Source: Lineus longissimus (Eukaryota; Nemertea; Pilidiophora; Heteronemertea; Lineidae). From it: a stretch of DNA of 64,000 nucleotides. The notes under the pieces are model-generated. The model was not told the origin of the DNA and ran no database searches. It saw nothing but the letters and a program-made list of their open reading frames with translations. The stretch is from NCBI RefSeq assembly GCF_910592395.1, contig NC_088308.1, forward strand, positions 25,001,501-25,065,500. The letters run 5' to 3'. A program made the position numbers and the translations under genes. Below, one piece after another: positions 33,413 through 46,500 of this stretch (positions are counted from its first letter, which is position 1; the number at the start of each line of letters is the position of its first letter).

Positions 33413-35986
33413 ATGCAGTTATTCCAGGTAATACATTTAACGACATTGCATGATTGTATCGCCACTTCGTGGGTTAGTTATATCGCCATCATTTCACAAT
33501 GCTTCTCACAATGCTGTGATACAATATCGAACAACGTCTCATGCGTTCTTGGTGTACTGATGTGATTCCTTGTTTTTCAGATGCCAAGTGTCGTGTCAAC
33601 TGTTGCAAGTGTGCTCATTCCATGTTCACTGTGCATGTTGTTCTGGTACTTTCGACAGCGTAAAGTGAAAGTGGATGTCCGTGGGAAAGTGGTGCTCATC
33701 ACTGGTGCAAGCTCAGGCCTTGGTAAAGGTATGTAAAAATGCTCATCATGAATCACATTAAATGATAGAAGCATGCTGTGTCAATGACGGGTTCTTCATT
33801 CAGATGCGATCAGTTCATGCAGTTTTAGCCATTGGTTTATTTTTATCTTGGAGGAAGAATCGGTCCTTGGTAGAGATGTCACTAGCTATCAAGGTCTGTT
33901 GCTGGCTACACTTAGATATTCAGTCTTTAATTTTTTATGAAAGCGTAGTAAATTTTCTTTTCATTGTTACAGCCTGTGCTGTGATATTCTACAAAGCTGG
34001 TGCTAAAGTCATTCTTGCTGCAAGAAACCTTGATGCACTGGAGAAAGTCAAGCAAGAACTTCTTGCCTTGGATGTGCCTGTAAGTATATTGAGTGGTGTG
34101 TTTAAAATGTTCCTTCTTGCTCTGTGAGACTAAGGACTTTGTAACACAGATTCGTAAGCAGTTTCAAAGCAAAATCTTATTGACAATCTTCCAAGAGTTG
34201 TTCGGCTATTCTCTAAGACTCTGAACTTCTGAAGCAATCCCGATGTTTGTGAGTTTGTAGACTTATCAGATTCTGAGTGGGTTGGGTACATTTAAATTTG
34301 CCAATTTTGTGCTTTAAATTGATATTAATTTAAATTTGTATTTTATGAAATAGTTTACATTTCTTTTGTTCACTTACAGAATAAAAAACTGTTTGATCCT
34401 GATATAATTCAGTTGGATCTGGCAGATTTTGACAGCATAGCAAAAGCAGCACAAGCAGCTCTTGGTTGCCATGGAAATGTACACATCCTCATCAACAATG
34501 CAGGAATGAGTTACCGAGGGGAGATTTTGGAAACAAGCTTGGAAGTCCAAAAGAAATTGATGGCTGTCAATTATTTTGGCCATGTTGCACTTACAAAAGG
34601 TGGGTAGTCTTGTTTGTCTGTTGCAGTGAGTAGTAATGGGATTTTTCATTGTGGTCAATGTCATACCCTCTTCTAGAATCTGCTGTTGCTGTTTAGTTCC
34701 TTGCTGATTTTAGATAAATAGAAGTAGATATTCTATAGTTGAAGGGCTCAGAACACACAGGACATTAATGCATATTTGAAGAAAAAAACATTGTTGTTTA
34801 CAAGAGCAGATAGACAGTGTCTCCCTCTATCATAAGAGCTTTTACACAGACTATTGAATCGATGGTTCTAAATCATGTCTGTGCTTATTTGGGTGTGCTG
34901 TAAACAGTTCTCTTGACGTAACATGTTACCGTTGATCTGTGTCTGCTGGGTATTCACCTTAAAATGGGCAACCTGTCTTTTTCAGCTCTTCTTCCGTCCA
35001 TGATAGAGCAGAGAGAGGGTCATATTGTGGCAGTCAGCAGTATTCAGGGGAAGTTATCAATACCATTCAGATCAGCATGTAAGTAGACCACACACTAAGA
35101 AATCAGAAATAACTGAAACCAAATTCGATGTCAGAATCCACACTAATAATCTAGAAATCTTTGTGTAGAAACCAATGAGCACACATGCTCCTTCACTTGA
35201 CCATTTCAGGCCAGTTGAAAGTATTGAGAGCTGGTCGTGCCTTGAACCCACAACCTTACGATCACTAGTTGGACCCTCTTCCACTATGCCACCAAAGTTT
35301 ACTATTCATGTGTGGTTTTAGGTTAAGCTTATGATTGCCAGCATACACTGGTTCATGTTTATTACAGATTCTGCTTCCAAGCATGCCATGCAAGCATTCT
35401 TTGACTGTCTTCGTGCAGAAGCAGCTCAACACAATATCCAGGTGTGCATTGTGAGCCCAGGATACATCAAAACAAATATATCGTTGAACGCCATGACAGG
35501 TGATGGCTCAAGTTATGGAGGTAAGTATCAATTGGTAACTTCATCTCATCTTACCTTAACAAGCCCAATCCTGTACCGTCACACACTAGTGATGGATGTC
35601 AATCAGGATCTGATCAGTTGACCTGGTTGTGACATTGTCCATGATTGTGTCTCAATGGTCAACAGTCTAAACAGCAATACCGTGGTTGTGACACTGTCAC
35701 CTCAAACCACCAGTTTTAACCTATAGTCCCTTCCTATTCCTCCTTTAATTGAAAATTTAATGCTGACCTTTCAGTGATGGATGAAAGTACCAAGACTGGA
35801 ATGTTACCAGAGGATGTTGCAGCTGGTATCTTAAGTGCTGTGAGGACAAAGCAGGTTGATATCCTACAAGCTCCATTTGCCCACCGCATTGCTGTTTATG
35901 TGAGGAATTTATTGCCTGGAGTGATGGCGTCCGTCATGGAAAAACGCGCAAGGAAACAGAGAAAATTAATGGAAAAACAAAAGTGA
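33413..35986 (+). CDS. DHRS7B: Dehydrogenase/reductase SDR family member 7B (PexRAP-like), complete
   Basis: Classical short-chain dehydrogenase/reductase; mammalian DHRS7B (PexRAP) is an acyl/alkyl-DHAP reductase of ether-lipid synthesis at peroxisome/ER membranes (family knowledge). Exons: 33413-33427, 33581-33728, 33973-34079, 34380-34599, 34986-35078, 35368-35520, 35775-35986 (TGA). The total is 948 nt, 315 residues (human 325). A hydrophobic segment at residues 8-30 is the N-terminal membrane anchor. The cofactor motif TGASSGLG is at residues 46-53, NNAG at 129-132, the catalytic Ser at 181/182 in VSSIQGK, and YSASK gives Tyr195 and Lys199. [12 protein letters not shown] and SPGYIKTN are typical of DHRS7B rather than DHRS7. 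The start is the first ATG after an in-frame TAG; a second ATG opens exon 2. The C-terminus is strongly basic. Confidence 0.95.
35171..35297 (-). mobile_element. tRNA-derived SINE, copy 2 of a two-copy family
   Basis: On the minus strand the head (35297-35237) has A-box TGGCATAGTGG, AGTGATCGTAAGG and B-box-like GTGGGTTCAAGGC. The body reads CAACTGGCCTGAAATGG and GCATGTGTGCTCATTGG. Both blocks match, in order and spacing, those of the copy at 21825-21966, so the two define a SINE family with a shared tRNA-unrelated body. It lies antisense in the DHRS7B intron between exons 5 and 6. Confidence 0.65.
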
Positions 35987-36229
35987 TACTCATTGTGTCT
36001 CAGATGAAGTCATAAACATTCAAATGGATTTACAAAATTGAACTTTTACTCACCAGGCAAAATGTGTGTTCTTAATGAAAGCTTAAATGGGTTATCTGGA
36101 CATCTAATACAGTTTCTATATATGCAATGACTTTGTGACTTCCCCGGCTTTATACATTGTGCTACAGGGCTGTATGTGCTACTATATTGACTAAATATCC
36201 TGTCAAACCATTGACAGCAATGTGAAGAT

Positions 36230-36235
36230 AATAAA
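36230..36235 (+). terminator. DHRS7B: Polyadenylation signal of DHRS7B
   Basis: A canonical AATAAA lies 244 nt after the DHRS7B stop codon, giving a short 3'UTR. No earlier canonical signal is seen. Confidence 0.6.
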
Positions 36236-36892
36236 GACACCTTTTAATTGAAACTAGGATTTGAAGTTTTTGTTCCAAGGATCCAGAAAGTTGAGATGAG
36301 TTGACTACAAAAGCTCTTTGGGATTTTCTTCCTACATCTAAGGACCATTGTGTCAGTCCAACAAGAGGTGGAGACAACACGTGGAATGACCAAGACCATC
36401 CTGCCACCATGTAAAGATGAAAGCTCAACTGCTTTAGGCATGTTTGCTGCAACAGCTTCCCTCCAAAGACCATCTTTTAAGGCACTTATGCAGGCGGGAG
36501 GAATGCCATGGCACCCGTACTGGACTAGGATGTATCAATACATGGGCACTTTGTGGTTGATATCCTCCCATGCACTTGTTTTAGTCATTGAGTCCATTCA
36601 TAGCCAAAAAGAGCCGAAGACCTGGATCATCCAACCAGCAGTTTTCTAGCATAGGCTACTTCTGACAGACAGTTTTGACAATTGTCTCCCATATTTAAAG
36701 GACCACCCAGATGATATCTCTAAACAATACAGTGAAACAATTATCAGAGATTGTAACTGAAGATTATCACTTCAGCCCTGAAATAAGATTAATGTTATGA
36801 CATGATCTTGATTATTCATGTGATGCTCAGACCCGTCCTTGGTTGTGACGTGAGTACAGTATCATGGTATTAGGTTCCTCGTTTTTGTGACT

Positions 36893-36974
36893 ATGTAACC
36901 TTGGAGGAATTAAACTTCAAGTATTATACTTGACAAGTATTACTTGTCAAGTATAATTCCTCCAAGATGTAACC
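36893..36974. mobile_element. Miniature foldback element with 7-8 bp target duplication
   Basis: Ends CTTGGAGGAATT and AATTCCTCCAAG are perfect inverted repeats. Inside lies a perfect hairpin, ATACTTGACAAGTA-T-TACTTGTCAAGTAT, with a 12-14 nt insertion (AAACTTCAAGTA) on the left arm only. ATGTAAC(C) flanks both sides (36893-36900 and 36967-36974) as a direct repeat, as expected for a hAT-type 8-bp target duplication. The total length is only about 66 bp, without coding capacity. Confidence 0.7.
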
Positions 36975-37139
36975 AAACGACTATATGACCCAACTAGCAC
37001 TCCTGAAAAAGTATAAGGAATGCAGCAATGCAGCAAACTAACAGAGCCAACATTTTCTTCATCTCAGATTGTTTCATCCGATAGTGATGCTGTGACAATG
37101 TAATCCACATAATAAATGAGCCGAGTGTCCCTTTAAATT

Positions 37140-37210
37140 ATTGCGGGAATGACGTCATGTCTATTCACTCATGCGCCGTGAAGTCAACAAATATGGCAGC
37201 CTTCGGCCGA
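37140..37210 (+). promoter_or_regulatory. WDFY3: Candidate WDFY3 promoter core
   Basis: A perfect CRE, TGACGTCA, is at 37150-37157. AAATATGGCAGCC at 37189-37201 resembles a YY1-type start-site element. CATGCGCCGTG and TTCGGCCGAGG give a local CpG-richer patch. The segment sits 3.3 kb upstream of the first coding exon on the correct strand. Assignment to WDFY3 is inference. Confidence 0.35.
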
Positions 37211-40200
37211 GGAGTTTTCTATTTTTGTGAAAAACGATGACAAAAATACAGATAAAAGGGATTCCTTGCGACTAAATATATCTTTAATGATCAAGTATTG
37301 AGGTAATTACGTCTTGACCTTTTCAAATTTGGCATTCGCACTGCAAGTAAAGCTCGGCGAATGACAAACGATGACCTTTTCCCTCCTCATCAGCAGTCGC
37401 TCTCAAGAAAAATGCACTACAAATGCATTGCAATGTAGGCCTACATGCATGTATGTATACAACGAGAAATGAATTGACATGACACTGAGGTTGACAGCCC
37501 ACACCATGAAATGGATTTTTCATGTAATATTATCAGTAAGTCTGTTGTATGTTGGGTGTGTATGTTGTCTAAGCCATTATTTAGAGCATATTTTTTTCCT
37601 TTGGCTTTGTAGTACTTCAAGTTCAACACTAGGGCCTAGTCTTAGTCTACTAGGGCCTTCTTGAATGTAGAGTAGAGAATGCTACTAATTAATACTGACA
37701 TGACTGAGTAGTGAGTATACATCATCATGGTGATGGTTCTATATTTGTCTGAAAATTTGTGTAATGTTGCGCGATATGTATTGCCATGTCATGAGAGGAG
37801 TGAGTATTTTATCGCAACTTTTTAACGGGAATTAATGGCATGACGTGAAAGGCGGTAGGCCCCTATAACGCAAAACTGGTGATACAACTATCACGCAACG
37901 TTAGTGTTGTCAGCAATCTGCTACAATGTCAGTGTGACTATCCATGTTGTTACTGTTGGATTGAGAAACTTCTGAGTACTTTCCCACTGCGGGGCACTGT
38001 GCCTGGATGCCCCACCACGCGAGAGACCCAGAGTCTCGGATATGAGATTGTCAAACCAATTATCACTTTCCTACACAGCAGGAATTTAAGACTTATGATC
38101 AGCTGATTCAGGTAGGCCCTTTTCCAGACGCCTATAGTACACGCTGCGCATGTAGACTACCTGGGACTGGGAAAACTCTACGTCTTTGCAGTAGGTCTAC
38201 AGGGTCAAAGACGCATGACAAATATGGCTCTGGCGCCATTAACTGTCCCATTGTCTAGCTTATTGACAAAGGTCAAAACACACACCTATTGTGATAATAG
38301 TCATGCTTTCTTGGATCAGAAAACACAGGCCATTGGGCTTACAGAGTCTTTGATTATGTTGATTGGTCATCGATCTGACACCGAGTGGAAGTCCCACATT
38401 CTTGATTGATGAAAGTCTTGACATGGCCATGCCATGATGTTGCATATTCATGTTTCACCCTCTTTATCATTGCCTATACTGTTTTTTGTTTCCTCTATCA
38501 AATGATTTTGCCGCTAAAATCTTTCTTGCAGTGGTCATTGCAGGTGCCTGTGACAAGAATCTGTGTGGGCAATATCAAACGTAGCAATTATTGGTTTTGC
38601 CTGCGGACAAGCGATCTTAAGTTGCACATAGGCTCATGAGATAGCAGCGATTATAATCGCAGGTTCACAGTGACAAAAACTGCTTGTTTGCACGGCACTT
38701 CCTCATTACTGTTTGCGTTGACTGTTATACTCAATTACATTATGTGATAGAGTATCCCTATCTGTCAACATCACTGTTGTGGTGGCTGGTCTCAGTCATT
38801 GCAAGTGGTACATGTTATCAACAATAAATAATGACTAGTCTTATTTATTAGTTCTTGATATAAGTCACATGAGTGCTCATCCTCTGGGCTCTTTCCACCC
38901 CAACCTTGAGAAATATTTCTTGCCAGCAGAATTTTATACAAAACAAGTCAGGACTGCAGATAGCATTGTAAGCAGCATGGGTATTCCAATAATGACGCAT
39001 ATTTTCTGGTCTGCTAGATTGTATCGTATCTCCCATTGGATTCCAATCAATACATTGATCTTGGTCCCATTCTACTTCAATCATCATACTGCCTGATGGT
39101 ATTTTAACAGTCTGGATGTCTTCAATGTCATTACCTCTTTGAGCAATTTGGTTTCTTTGGGATTGATCAAATGTTAGTATCTCTGGAGTGAAAAGACGTT
39201 TCATTAATTCATAATTTTGGCAATCTCCCAAATTCTGGGTTGAGTCAATCATGAGTATCATCAAGTCTTTGCATCAAGCTTAACTTTGAATTCGACCCAA
39301 AGCATTGTTTGTAACTAGCTGTGCCATGTTTCATTGTAACCTGATGCCATTTCTGACATTTTGAGTTGTCTTTCTTTCTTCTCTTGTCAACTTTACAATT
39401 CCTTTTAATCAGGGTGTCAAGTTCTGATGTAACTCAGGTTAATATTATGATTGTGCTCTCTGAAAAATCTCTCCTGAGGAAATTTCTTTTCAAATTTGTG
39501 ATGTCAGCAATGTCAAAAGATAGTAAAGACTATTCTCTTGTTATAAACTCTGGATAGCCCAGTATGTGTGGTTATGGAGACAGAATAGCTATTGGATTTC
39601 GCCTGATCAGCTTGCAACATCTTGTGTGTGCGAGTCTTTCCGTCGAATGTCCCTTTGAAATAATTTGATAACATAAGGAAAGGATATTTCCTAGAACGCA
39701 GTATCAAGAAGTTATTTATTCTGTGCCATTACTCAGTTACTGTATAACTTAACAAGATGGATGTCATTCATTGCCTGTGCAAGTAGATTAATGGTCCAGT
39801 GAGAAGTTGTTCATGTTCATACAGAGCTTGTACATACTTGGTCTTTATCAAATTGACTTATTGAGGAACATGTCATATGTATCAATATCACGAGTCTGAG
39901 CCTGGCTCATTATTGTAAACGGTGTATGAACTTCCTAGTTTTGCTGATTTTAACTCTCCTTTGGTAATGATTATGATTTGTGACACTAACTTAAACATCA
40001 CACACTCTGTTTTGAGTTGGACTTCAAACTAGTCCAATAGAATTTACACGTCCGGGATAAAAGTTTGAGGCTGCAAGAACAGTATCATAAATTAATTGGT
40101 TTCCATAGTGTTCTGCATCCTGTTTAATGCAGTGAGTCGCTTGACTGCTAATAACCGAGGGATTACACAAGATCTGTGAATGACAGAAACAGTTAAAATA

Positions 40201-40500
40201 ATCAATATCATCTACGTACAAGCTAACTCAAGCTCTCGTGGATCGGACCACAGAATCTCGCGCTGCAAGGCGATTTCTTACAGCATGTTGCTGCTACATG
40301 TACTTGAACAATTTTACAAAAAGGTCAATATGTTGACAAGTACAGAAACTTGTATCTTTGGCATTACAGGATCTTTAACTCTTGAATGTTGCTTCTCTCT
40401 CAAACGTTCTTTGATTCATATTTTGCTCCTCATGCATGTATTTCCATCATGGGTAAATATGTCGAATGTTATTTCTACTTTCAGAAAATCAGACGTCGTT

Positions 40501-43500
40501 ATGAATATAATGCGTAAAGTAATGGGTGGTCACACCCGTCCTGTCACGGAATCAGCTGCGCAGAGTCATGACAATGTCCTTGGTCTCATGCATCTCCGCA
40601 AACTCTTTAACGAGTTCCGCCATCCTCCCGGCGGGACCACTCAGAAGGAGCAAGAGGAAAAGCTGTATGCAATGTTACCTCTCTTCATCAAGGTGAGTAA
40701 TCTTTTTTAGACTCAGTATACATGTAATACTTGATGACTACCCCCCCCCCCCCCCCCCCAACTGTCCTTTGAATGAAAGATTCCAGGTACGAGAACTTGA
40801 GTGCCTATGCTAGTGCTGGCTAAAGATCCACACAGTGAGAAAATCTGTGTCTTGTCATCATTGTCACAAAATGCAATTTCTACCATCACTGAGACACCCC
40901 TCTGACAGCCAGTTCAGTTTGTACTTTTTCTCTTGATGCATATTGTTTGTTTTCTTGCAGGTGTTTGGCTCATCACATTCCAGTGATATGACAGAGAAGT
41001 TCAGCGATATACTTCAGTTCTGCAGCCACGTATCTAAACTGATGGTCAGCGAAATCAGACGGCGCGCCTCCAATCAATCCACAGGTAATGCTTGAGTAAA
41101 TCATTTGATAATGCCTACCAGTATGCATTGTTATACTAATGTTATTGTTATCATAATGATCAATGCTGGAATGGAGAAATATTTCTGTGCCATATGCTTT
41201 TGGCATGGTTTATGAGCTTCAGAATAAAGAACTGACCATCAATTCTACTGCACCTGGCCTTGGTTGAGATGATCAGTGTGTTACATTCTCAAAGTGTCTG
41301 CAAAAAAACATATCCGAAAAGATCAGTTTTCTCTGACAATAATTGAGTAGAAGAGCAACGTAGAGATGGATATAATACTCTCTCAAGAACTGCTTAAGAT
41401 GCTCACATCGTTACTGTAAGCGTCTCTTGTTTGTTGATTTGGCTATCATGCCTTGTTTACTGAGTCATCTGATGTCACGACAACGTCATTGGGAGTCAAT
41501 GCAGACAACACAATCTCATCAATATTCATTGATTTGTGATTGAAACGTCATCTGATAGGTTTGATTGATAGTCAGCTCACCACTTTCAGCATCGTACATA
41601 ACTGATTAATTCGTGCCTTTGGCTCCATTATGCGTTTGTTTTCCATTATCAAAGATACACATGTTTGTTTTGTCGATATTGGTCATTCATCTTGTGACTT
41701 GGTTGGTTGGCTAGATAGTGATTTAACTCTTTGCGTATGAAACTGGGATGGAACCCTTTGCGTATGAAACCAAGAATGAATTTTGTCTGTTGCCACAAAT
41801 GAGTTTCTTGTCTCATGTCAAGTACAGTGCCTCTGTTAATTCACGTTGAGTTACCCTTGCACAAATGACTTGTGTGTGACATGCAGCATAAAATGCTTAT
41901 ATGCAGATAGGCCATGAGAGATCTTGACTTGTGAAGAACAGTTAATTTACACCAATATTTTCAAGAAATCTAATCTGGCACATTCGATTCTTTTCAGACA
42001 TGGCAAGCTGCGCGATTGTCAAATTTCTTGAAATCGAATCAACAGAAGAAGCTAGCAATGGCTGGATGTTACTTAGTGTTATCAACCTCCTCTCAACCGG
42101 CTCCCCCAGTCTGATCGACTGCATGACAGCTGCATCACTACCCTCGACTCTTGTCAAATGTCTCTATCTATTCTTTGACCTACCTGACGTGATCGACTCC
42201 AATCAGACACCGGAGTGTGCTTTCACACCCAGAGAGCGCAGAATCCTACTGCAGAAAGTGTTTGTGCAGGTGGGTAGAAATTGGTGCCAGCAACAGCTTA
42301 GGCTAAATAAAAGGAGGATCGATCAAGTTGTCTGTAGAAAAAGCTGAAACTTTTTGTTGAAAGGGAGATCTTCAGGCGAAGGGAAGAGCAGATATTCTAT
42401 CATTTGTGCTCATCCAACTCTACTGCTTTCTTCGTTCAAATTCGGCTTTGCAAGCATGCCATCACAGGCTGAAGAACTTGATGTGTAGGATAACACTAAC
42501 AGGAGGGAAGTGGATGTCTTTAATACCGTCCATTTGTTTCTAATCCGTATTGTCTTCATTTCCAGGTTCAGATCCGGCTGTGTAGCCATGCATCGCCGGC
42601 TGAAGAACTTGCTTTGAAGGATGATCTCACATTACTGTTCAGTGCCATAACCAGTTGGTGTCCGCCGCATAATGTGCCGTGGCGGAAGAGCTCCGCTGAG
42701 GTTCTCATGACACTTTCTCGGCATGGTCTTACTCCATCAGTTGTGCAATATATTCATGGTGAGCCTTCTTAGCCCAGTGAAAATCGAAACTGATTGTTGT
42801 CATCATTTCTGTTAGAACCAGAATTTGGGAACAAAAGAACAGAGCACAGTATCTTGCCATACAGAATATATGTTTTTTCTCCCAGGAAGCAATGGCTGCA
42901 TAGCAATATAAGCTAGCCTTGCTATAGTAAAAGCTGATGTTGCACTTGGCCTTGGTTGGCCAGTTTTGTGGATGACGCTTTTGCCTATTTTTGCACCTCA
43001 TTTGGTAAAGTGATGTCTCTAGTTGGCGTTGCTGTCGACATTGCATGGGAATGATATCACAGGTCATTGCAGCTGTCGCTTATCACTGGGAAAAATGATC
43101 GACAGATTACATATCTGAACTTTATAGATGAAAGAGATACCTTGGCTTCTGAAATATTCATCTCTTTTTCAGAGAAAGGCTGTGTGGCACTATGTATATA
43201 CAACATGCAGAGAGTACAAGAACTCTCACCATTGGAAATCGTGGAGATGTTCGTGACAGTATTTTGCTTCCTGAAAGACTCGAGTGAAGTGTCGCAGGTT
43301 CTCCTTGATGACTTCAGAGCTTGTCATGGGTATATATTTCTGTCGGAATTCCTCTTGAGGTAAGTGAAATGGCATGAAAATCTTGTTTAAAACTGTGAGA
43401 AATTTGGCAAAGGCAAAGATAAGGTTTGAAGGAATTGATACCGAGCTGGTGGTCCTTGGTTGTCTCATCAAGATTGCTGGGGCACAAACCAGGAGTTTTG

Positions 43501-46500
43501 GACATAAGTTAAGGTACCTGACAGCTGAGCAGTTTTGATTAGACGACCAATGACATTGCCGGCATAATTTCCATTCCAAATGCGTTGATATTAAATTTTT
43601 GCCATCAAATTTAAACGTAGCAGTGCTTGGTGATGAAAACGATTCCTTATAGAATTTCTGATTGAGCGTATTACCTTGTTGCAGGTTGGAGCAGGACGAA
43701 GCAGAGGAAGCTAAACAAGCTCTGCGTAACCTGGTGCTAATTGTTGGCTCGCTGACAACGTGTGGATTTATTGAGCTCAAGCCAGGCACTGCCAGTACAG
43801 GGTCATTATTCCAGATGCCGGGCTTCACGTTACCACAACCCTCTGGCAAAGGTAAGCTCCTTTAAAGTTAAACTAGAGATTGAATTTGGTTTGTTTGTTG
43901 TAAATATGTAGGTGTCTGTGTTGGCAATACTGTAAGCGTAAAATTCTCACAAAGTAAACGGGATTTTCCTAATTGAGTATTTACTTAATTTCACTTGCTT
44001 CTAACTTTGTCTTCTGCCTAAGCTGCTTGCTATCTACAAAGATGCAGTGTGGCTTGCCAGAGAACTCAGCTGGAACTCAATTCAGTTGTTCCAATTTCAG
44101 ACACCTCTTACTCAGTTTGTTTCTAAATTGGCAAGATTTAAGTTACTAGATTTAGATAGAACCTGCACTGAGACATGCATGTAAATGTAGCTTCCCTCCC
44201 TAACAACTAATTGTAAGGCATGGCTAGTTAATTGTGTTGGGCGAACAAATTTACATATATGGAGTGTACTTGGTCGGTGTAAATTTTGTAACATTCGTTG
44301 TGATTTAACACAGAAAATCGTCCTTAGTTGAGATCACTTGCATGCCCACCCCACTTTACTATAACGAGCCTAACACTGCTTCTTTCTAAATAATGTTTTC
44401 ATATTGCACAGTCGGCAGAGGCAAGTAGTTGATGAGTTTACAGCACTTTGACTTGAAAAATCATTTATATTTCTGTTCAATGCCCAAGGAAATGAGCAGT
44501 TAGCTAGCAGATTGGCACAGCTCTCCCTGAATCCGGCTTACCTGAGGGTGCTAATGGACCAACTAGTCTAAGGTTCAAACGCACCCCTGTGTACAAACAT
44601 CCTAAATATGCTGAAGGCCTGATTCCACTCGGATGGAGGGCAAAAGGTGTTTTTGTAAATGACTTTCTTGTAATTTGACTCAGAGCTTCTAACTTAGCTG
44701 GACAACATCCCTCCATTCTTCAGGACAGCTGTACCAAACTCTGGTAGCCAATTGCTTGTTCTCCAGGGCGTTTTATGCTCATGCCATTTCCGATTGACCT
44801 TCTTTGATGATGTTTGATCAAGCATTGAAAATGTAATGAATGTAATTTTCTATCTCAAGGAGGAATCCTAGTTAGTGAGTTTATTTCGTAATCCTGATTT
44901 GTTCTCCTTGTATGTCAGGTGATAACCATAACCTGGTACTTCCCGAATCAGAATGGCTTCCACGCTGCATAATCTTGGGTTTTTTTCTGCACAGCTAAAA
45001 GTTTGTTTGACTCCCCCTCCTTAGAGCACTTTGTTATCACCTGTGCATATCTATTCAAAATTTCCCAATTTGAAGTTTCTAATATTCATATTTTCCAAGT
45101 TTGAGATTTAAAGGTGCCTCTGAATCTTTGCAGTTTTACTTATAATGATAAACCATCTGCCAAGTGGTCCAACCAGTGCAATGTTTCTGTTTTCCTCAAA
45201 GCACTGGTACATGGTTTCCATCTGCAATACTCACACTGTCTGGCTAATAGCTGTTGGTAACTTGTTAATCCTGTTACGGTATTCCATTTGTAACGACTCC
45301 TACCTTACAGACCTCAGCTTTCCTACTACTGCTGCTGCGGTGCCTTGGTCCATTCCTCTGCTCTGGAGTCTAGAACCTTCCTTCCCATAGGCATTCACCA
45401 TTGAATCACCAAAGTTTGAAAAGTGCTCATCTAACTGGGAGACCTATCTTAGAATTGTTTTTGTGTGTTTTGATTGTGCTTTTAAAATTGCAATGAAATA
45501 TCATGATTGCAAACTTGAATGCCGTCAATGGTCCTTTTTCAGTTACGGATCAAATGTGTGTTTTCAGCATCACTTGGTGTGGTCTTTAGTTCACATTTTT
45601 TCTAATCGCCCCTAGATTGCATGTCTTTGACAACTGTACCACAGGCTTGTGGTGACATTCAGCCAAGGTTTACCTACTAATGTGATGGCCACCAGTCATG
45701 AGTAGTGTTATCTGAATGTTTTTCTGCTTTGAAATGAAACCATTGATGTGTCTGTTTACCTCTTTCTAGGAGTGAGTGTACGGAACATCCAAGCATTTCA
45801 AGTGCTTCAGTCAGTTTTCTTGAAGGTAGGTGAAACGTCTGCTTTAATATTGACATAACGTCTTCTACTTCCGATTCTTATCCTCTCGTTGGTGGAGGGT
45901 TGTCAGAACCGTGTGGTATTGCGTCGTTAACAGCTTAGGGTCACCCCAATGGCCGCATGGCTGCGGGACATGATGATGATGATCCTCTTCTTGGTGGAAG
46001 AGCAATGAAAAAAATGAGTTAGATAGATGAAGACTGCCAGTGATTGTTAAGTGATCAAGTGGTGTCAAGTTTGGACAGCTGTTTTTGCATTCAAATTCCA
46101 AACTATCGGGACCTAGAGTTAACTGTGTGTCAGTTCCACTAAACACCAAAGGCATTTATTGAAGGTGTAAGTAAGTAAATGAAATTCCTTCTTGCTTTCA
46201 GTCGAACACAACGCACCTGTGCAGCACCATACTGGATGTGATCAACAGCATTTACCACCAGGACAATGCAAATTACTTCATCCTGGAACCTCAGCATACT
46301 CTCTCGCAGTTCACAGAAAAGATACACATTAAGCCTCCGGAAATACAGCAAAAGTTTTTTGAGATCCTCGAGTTCCTGGTTTTCAGTTTGAATTTCGTGC
46401 CTTGTAAGGAGCTCATTAGTCTCAGCATTCTTGTCAAAACACAAACGTAAGTTGAAATTTTTATGATGGCCTCAGATAAAGTTACAGGGCCAATTTTCAT

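Larger units (their letters stand above)
36241..40484. other. Spacer between DHRS7B and WDFY3, probably including WDFY3 5'UTR exons and introns
   Basis: No coding exon is recognised. It contains a 66-bp foldback element (36900-36966) and a promoter-like segment near 37140-37210. The first WDFY3 coding exon opens with a splice acceptor at 40484, so at least one untranslated exon must lie upstream; its position was not determined. Confidence 0.5.

Noticed and set aside
38848-39264. 138-codon minus-strand frame upstream of WDFY3
   Set aside because: No family similarity and no splice context; could be chance in an AT-rich region.
43226-43849. 207-codon minus-strand open frame
   Set aside because: It is antisense to WDFY3 exons 5 and 6, whose coding sequence is clear; it is a shadow frame.
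45145-45390. 81-codon plus-strand frame in a WDFY3 intron, considered as a LINE fragment
   Set aside because: No RT-like motif in any frame of this segment.
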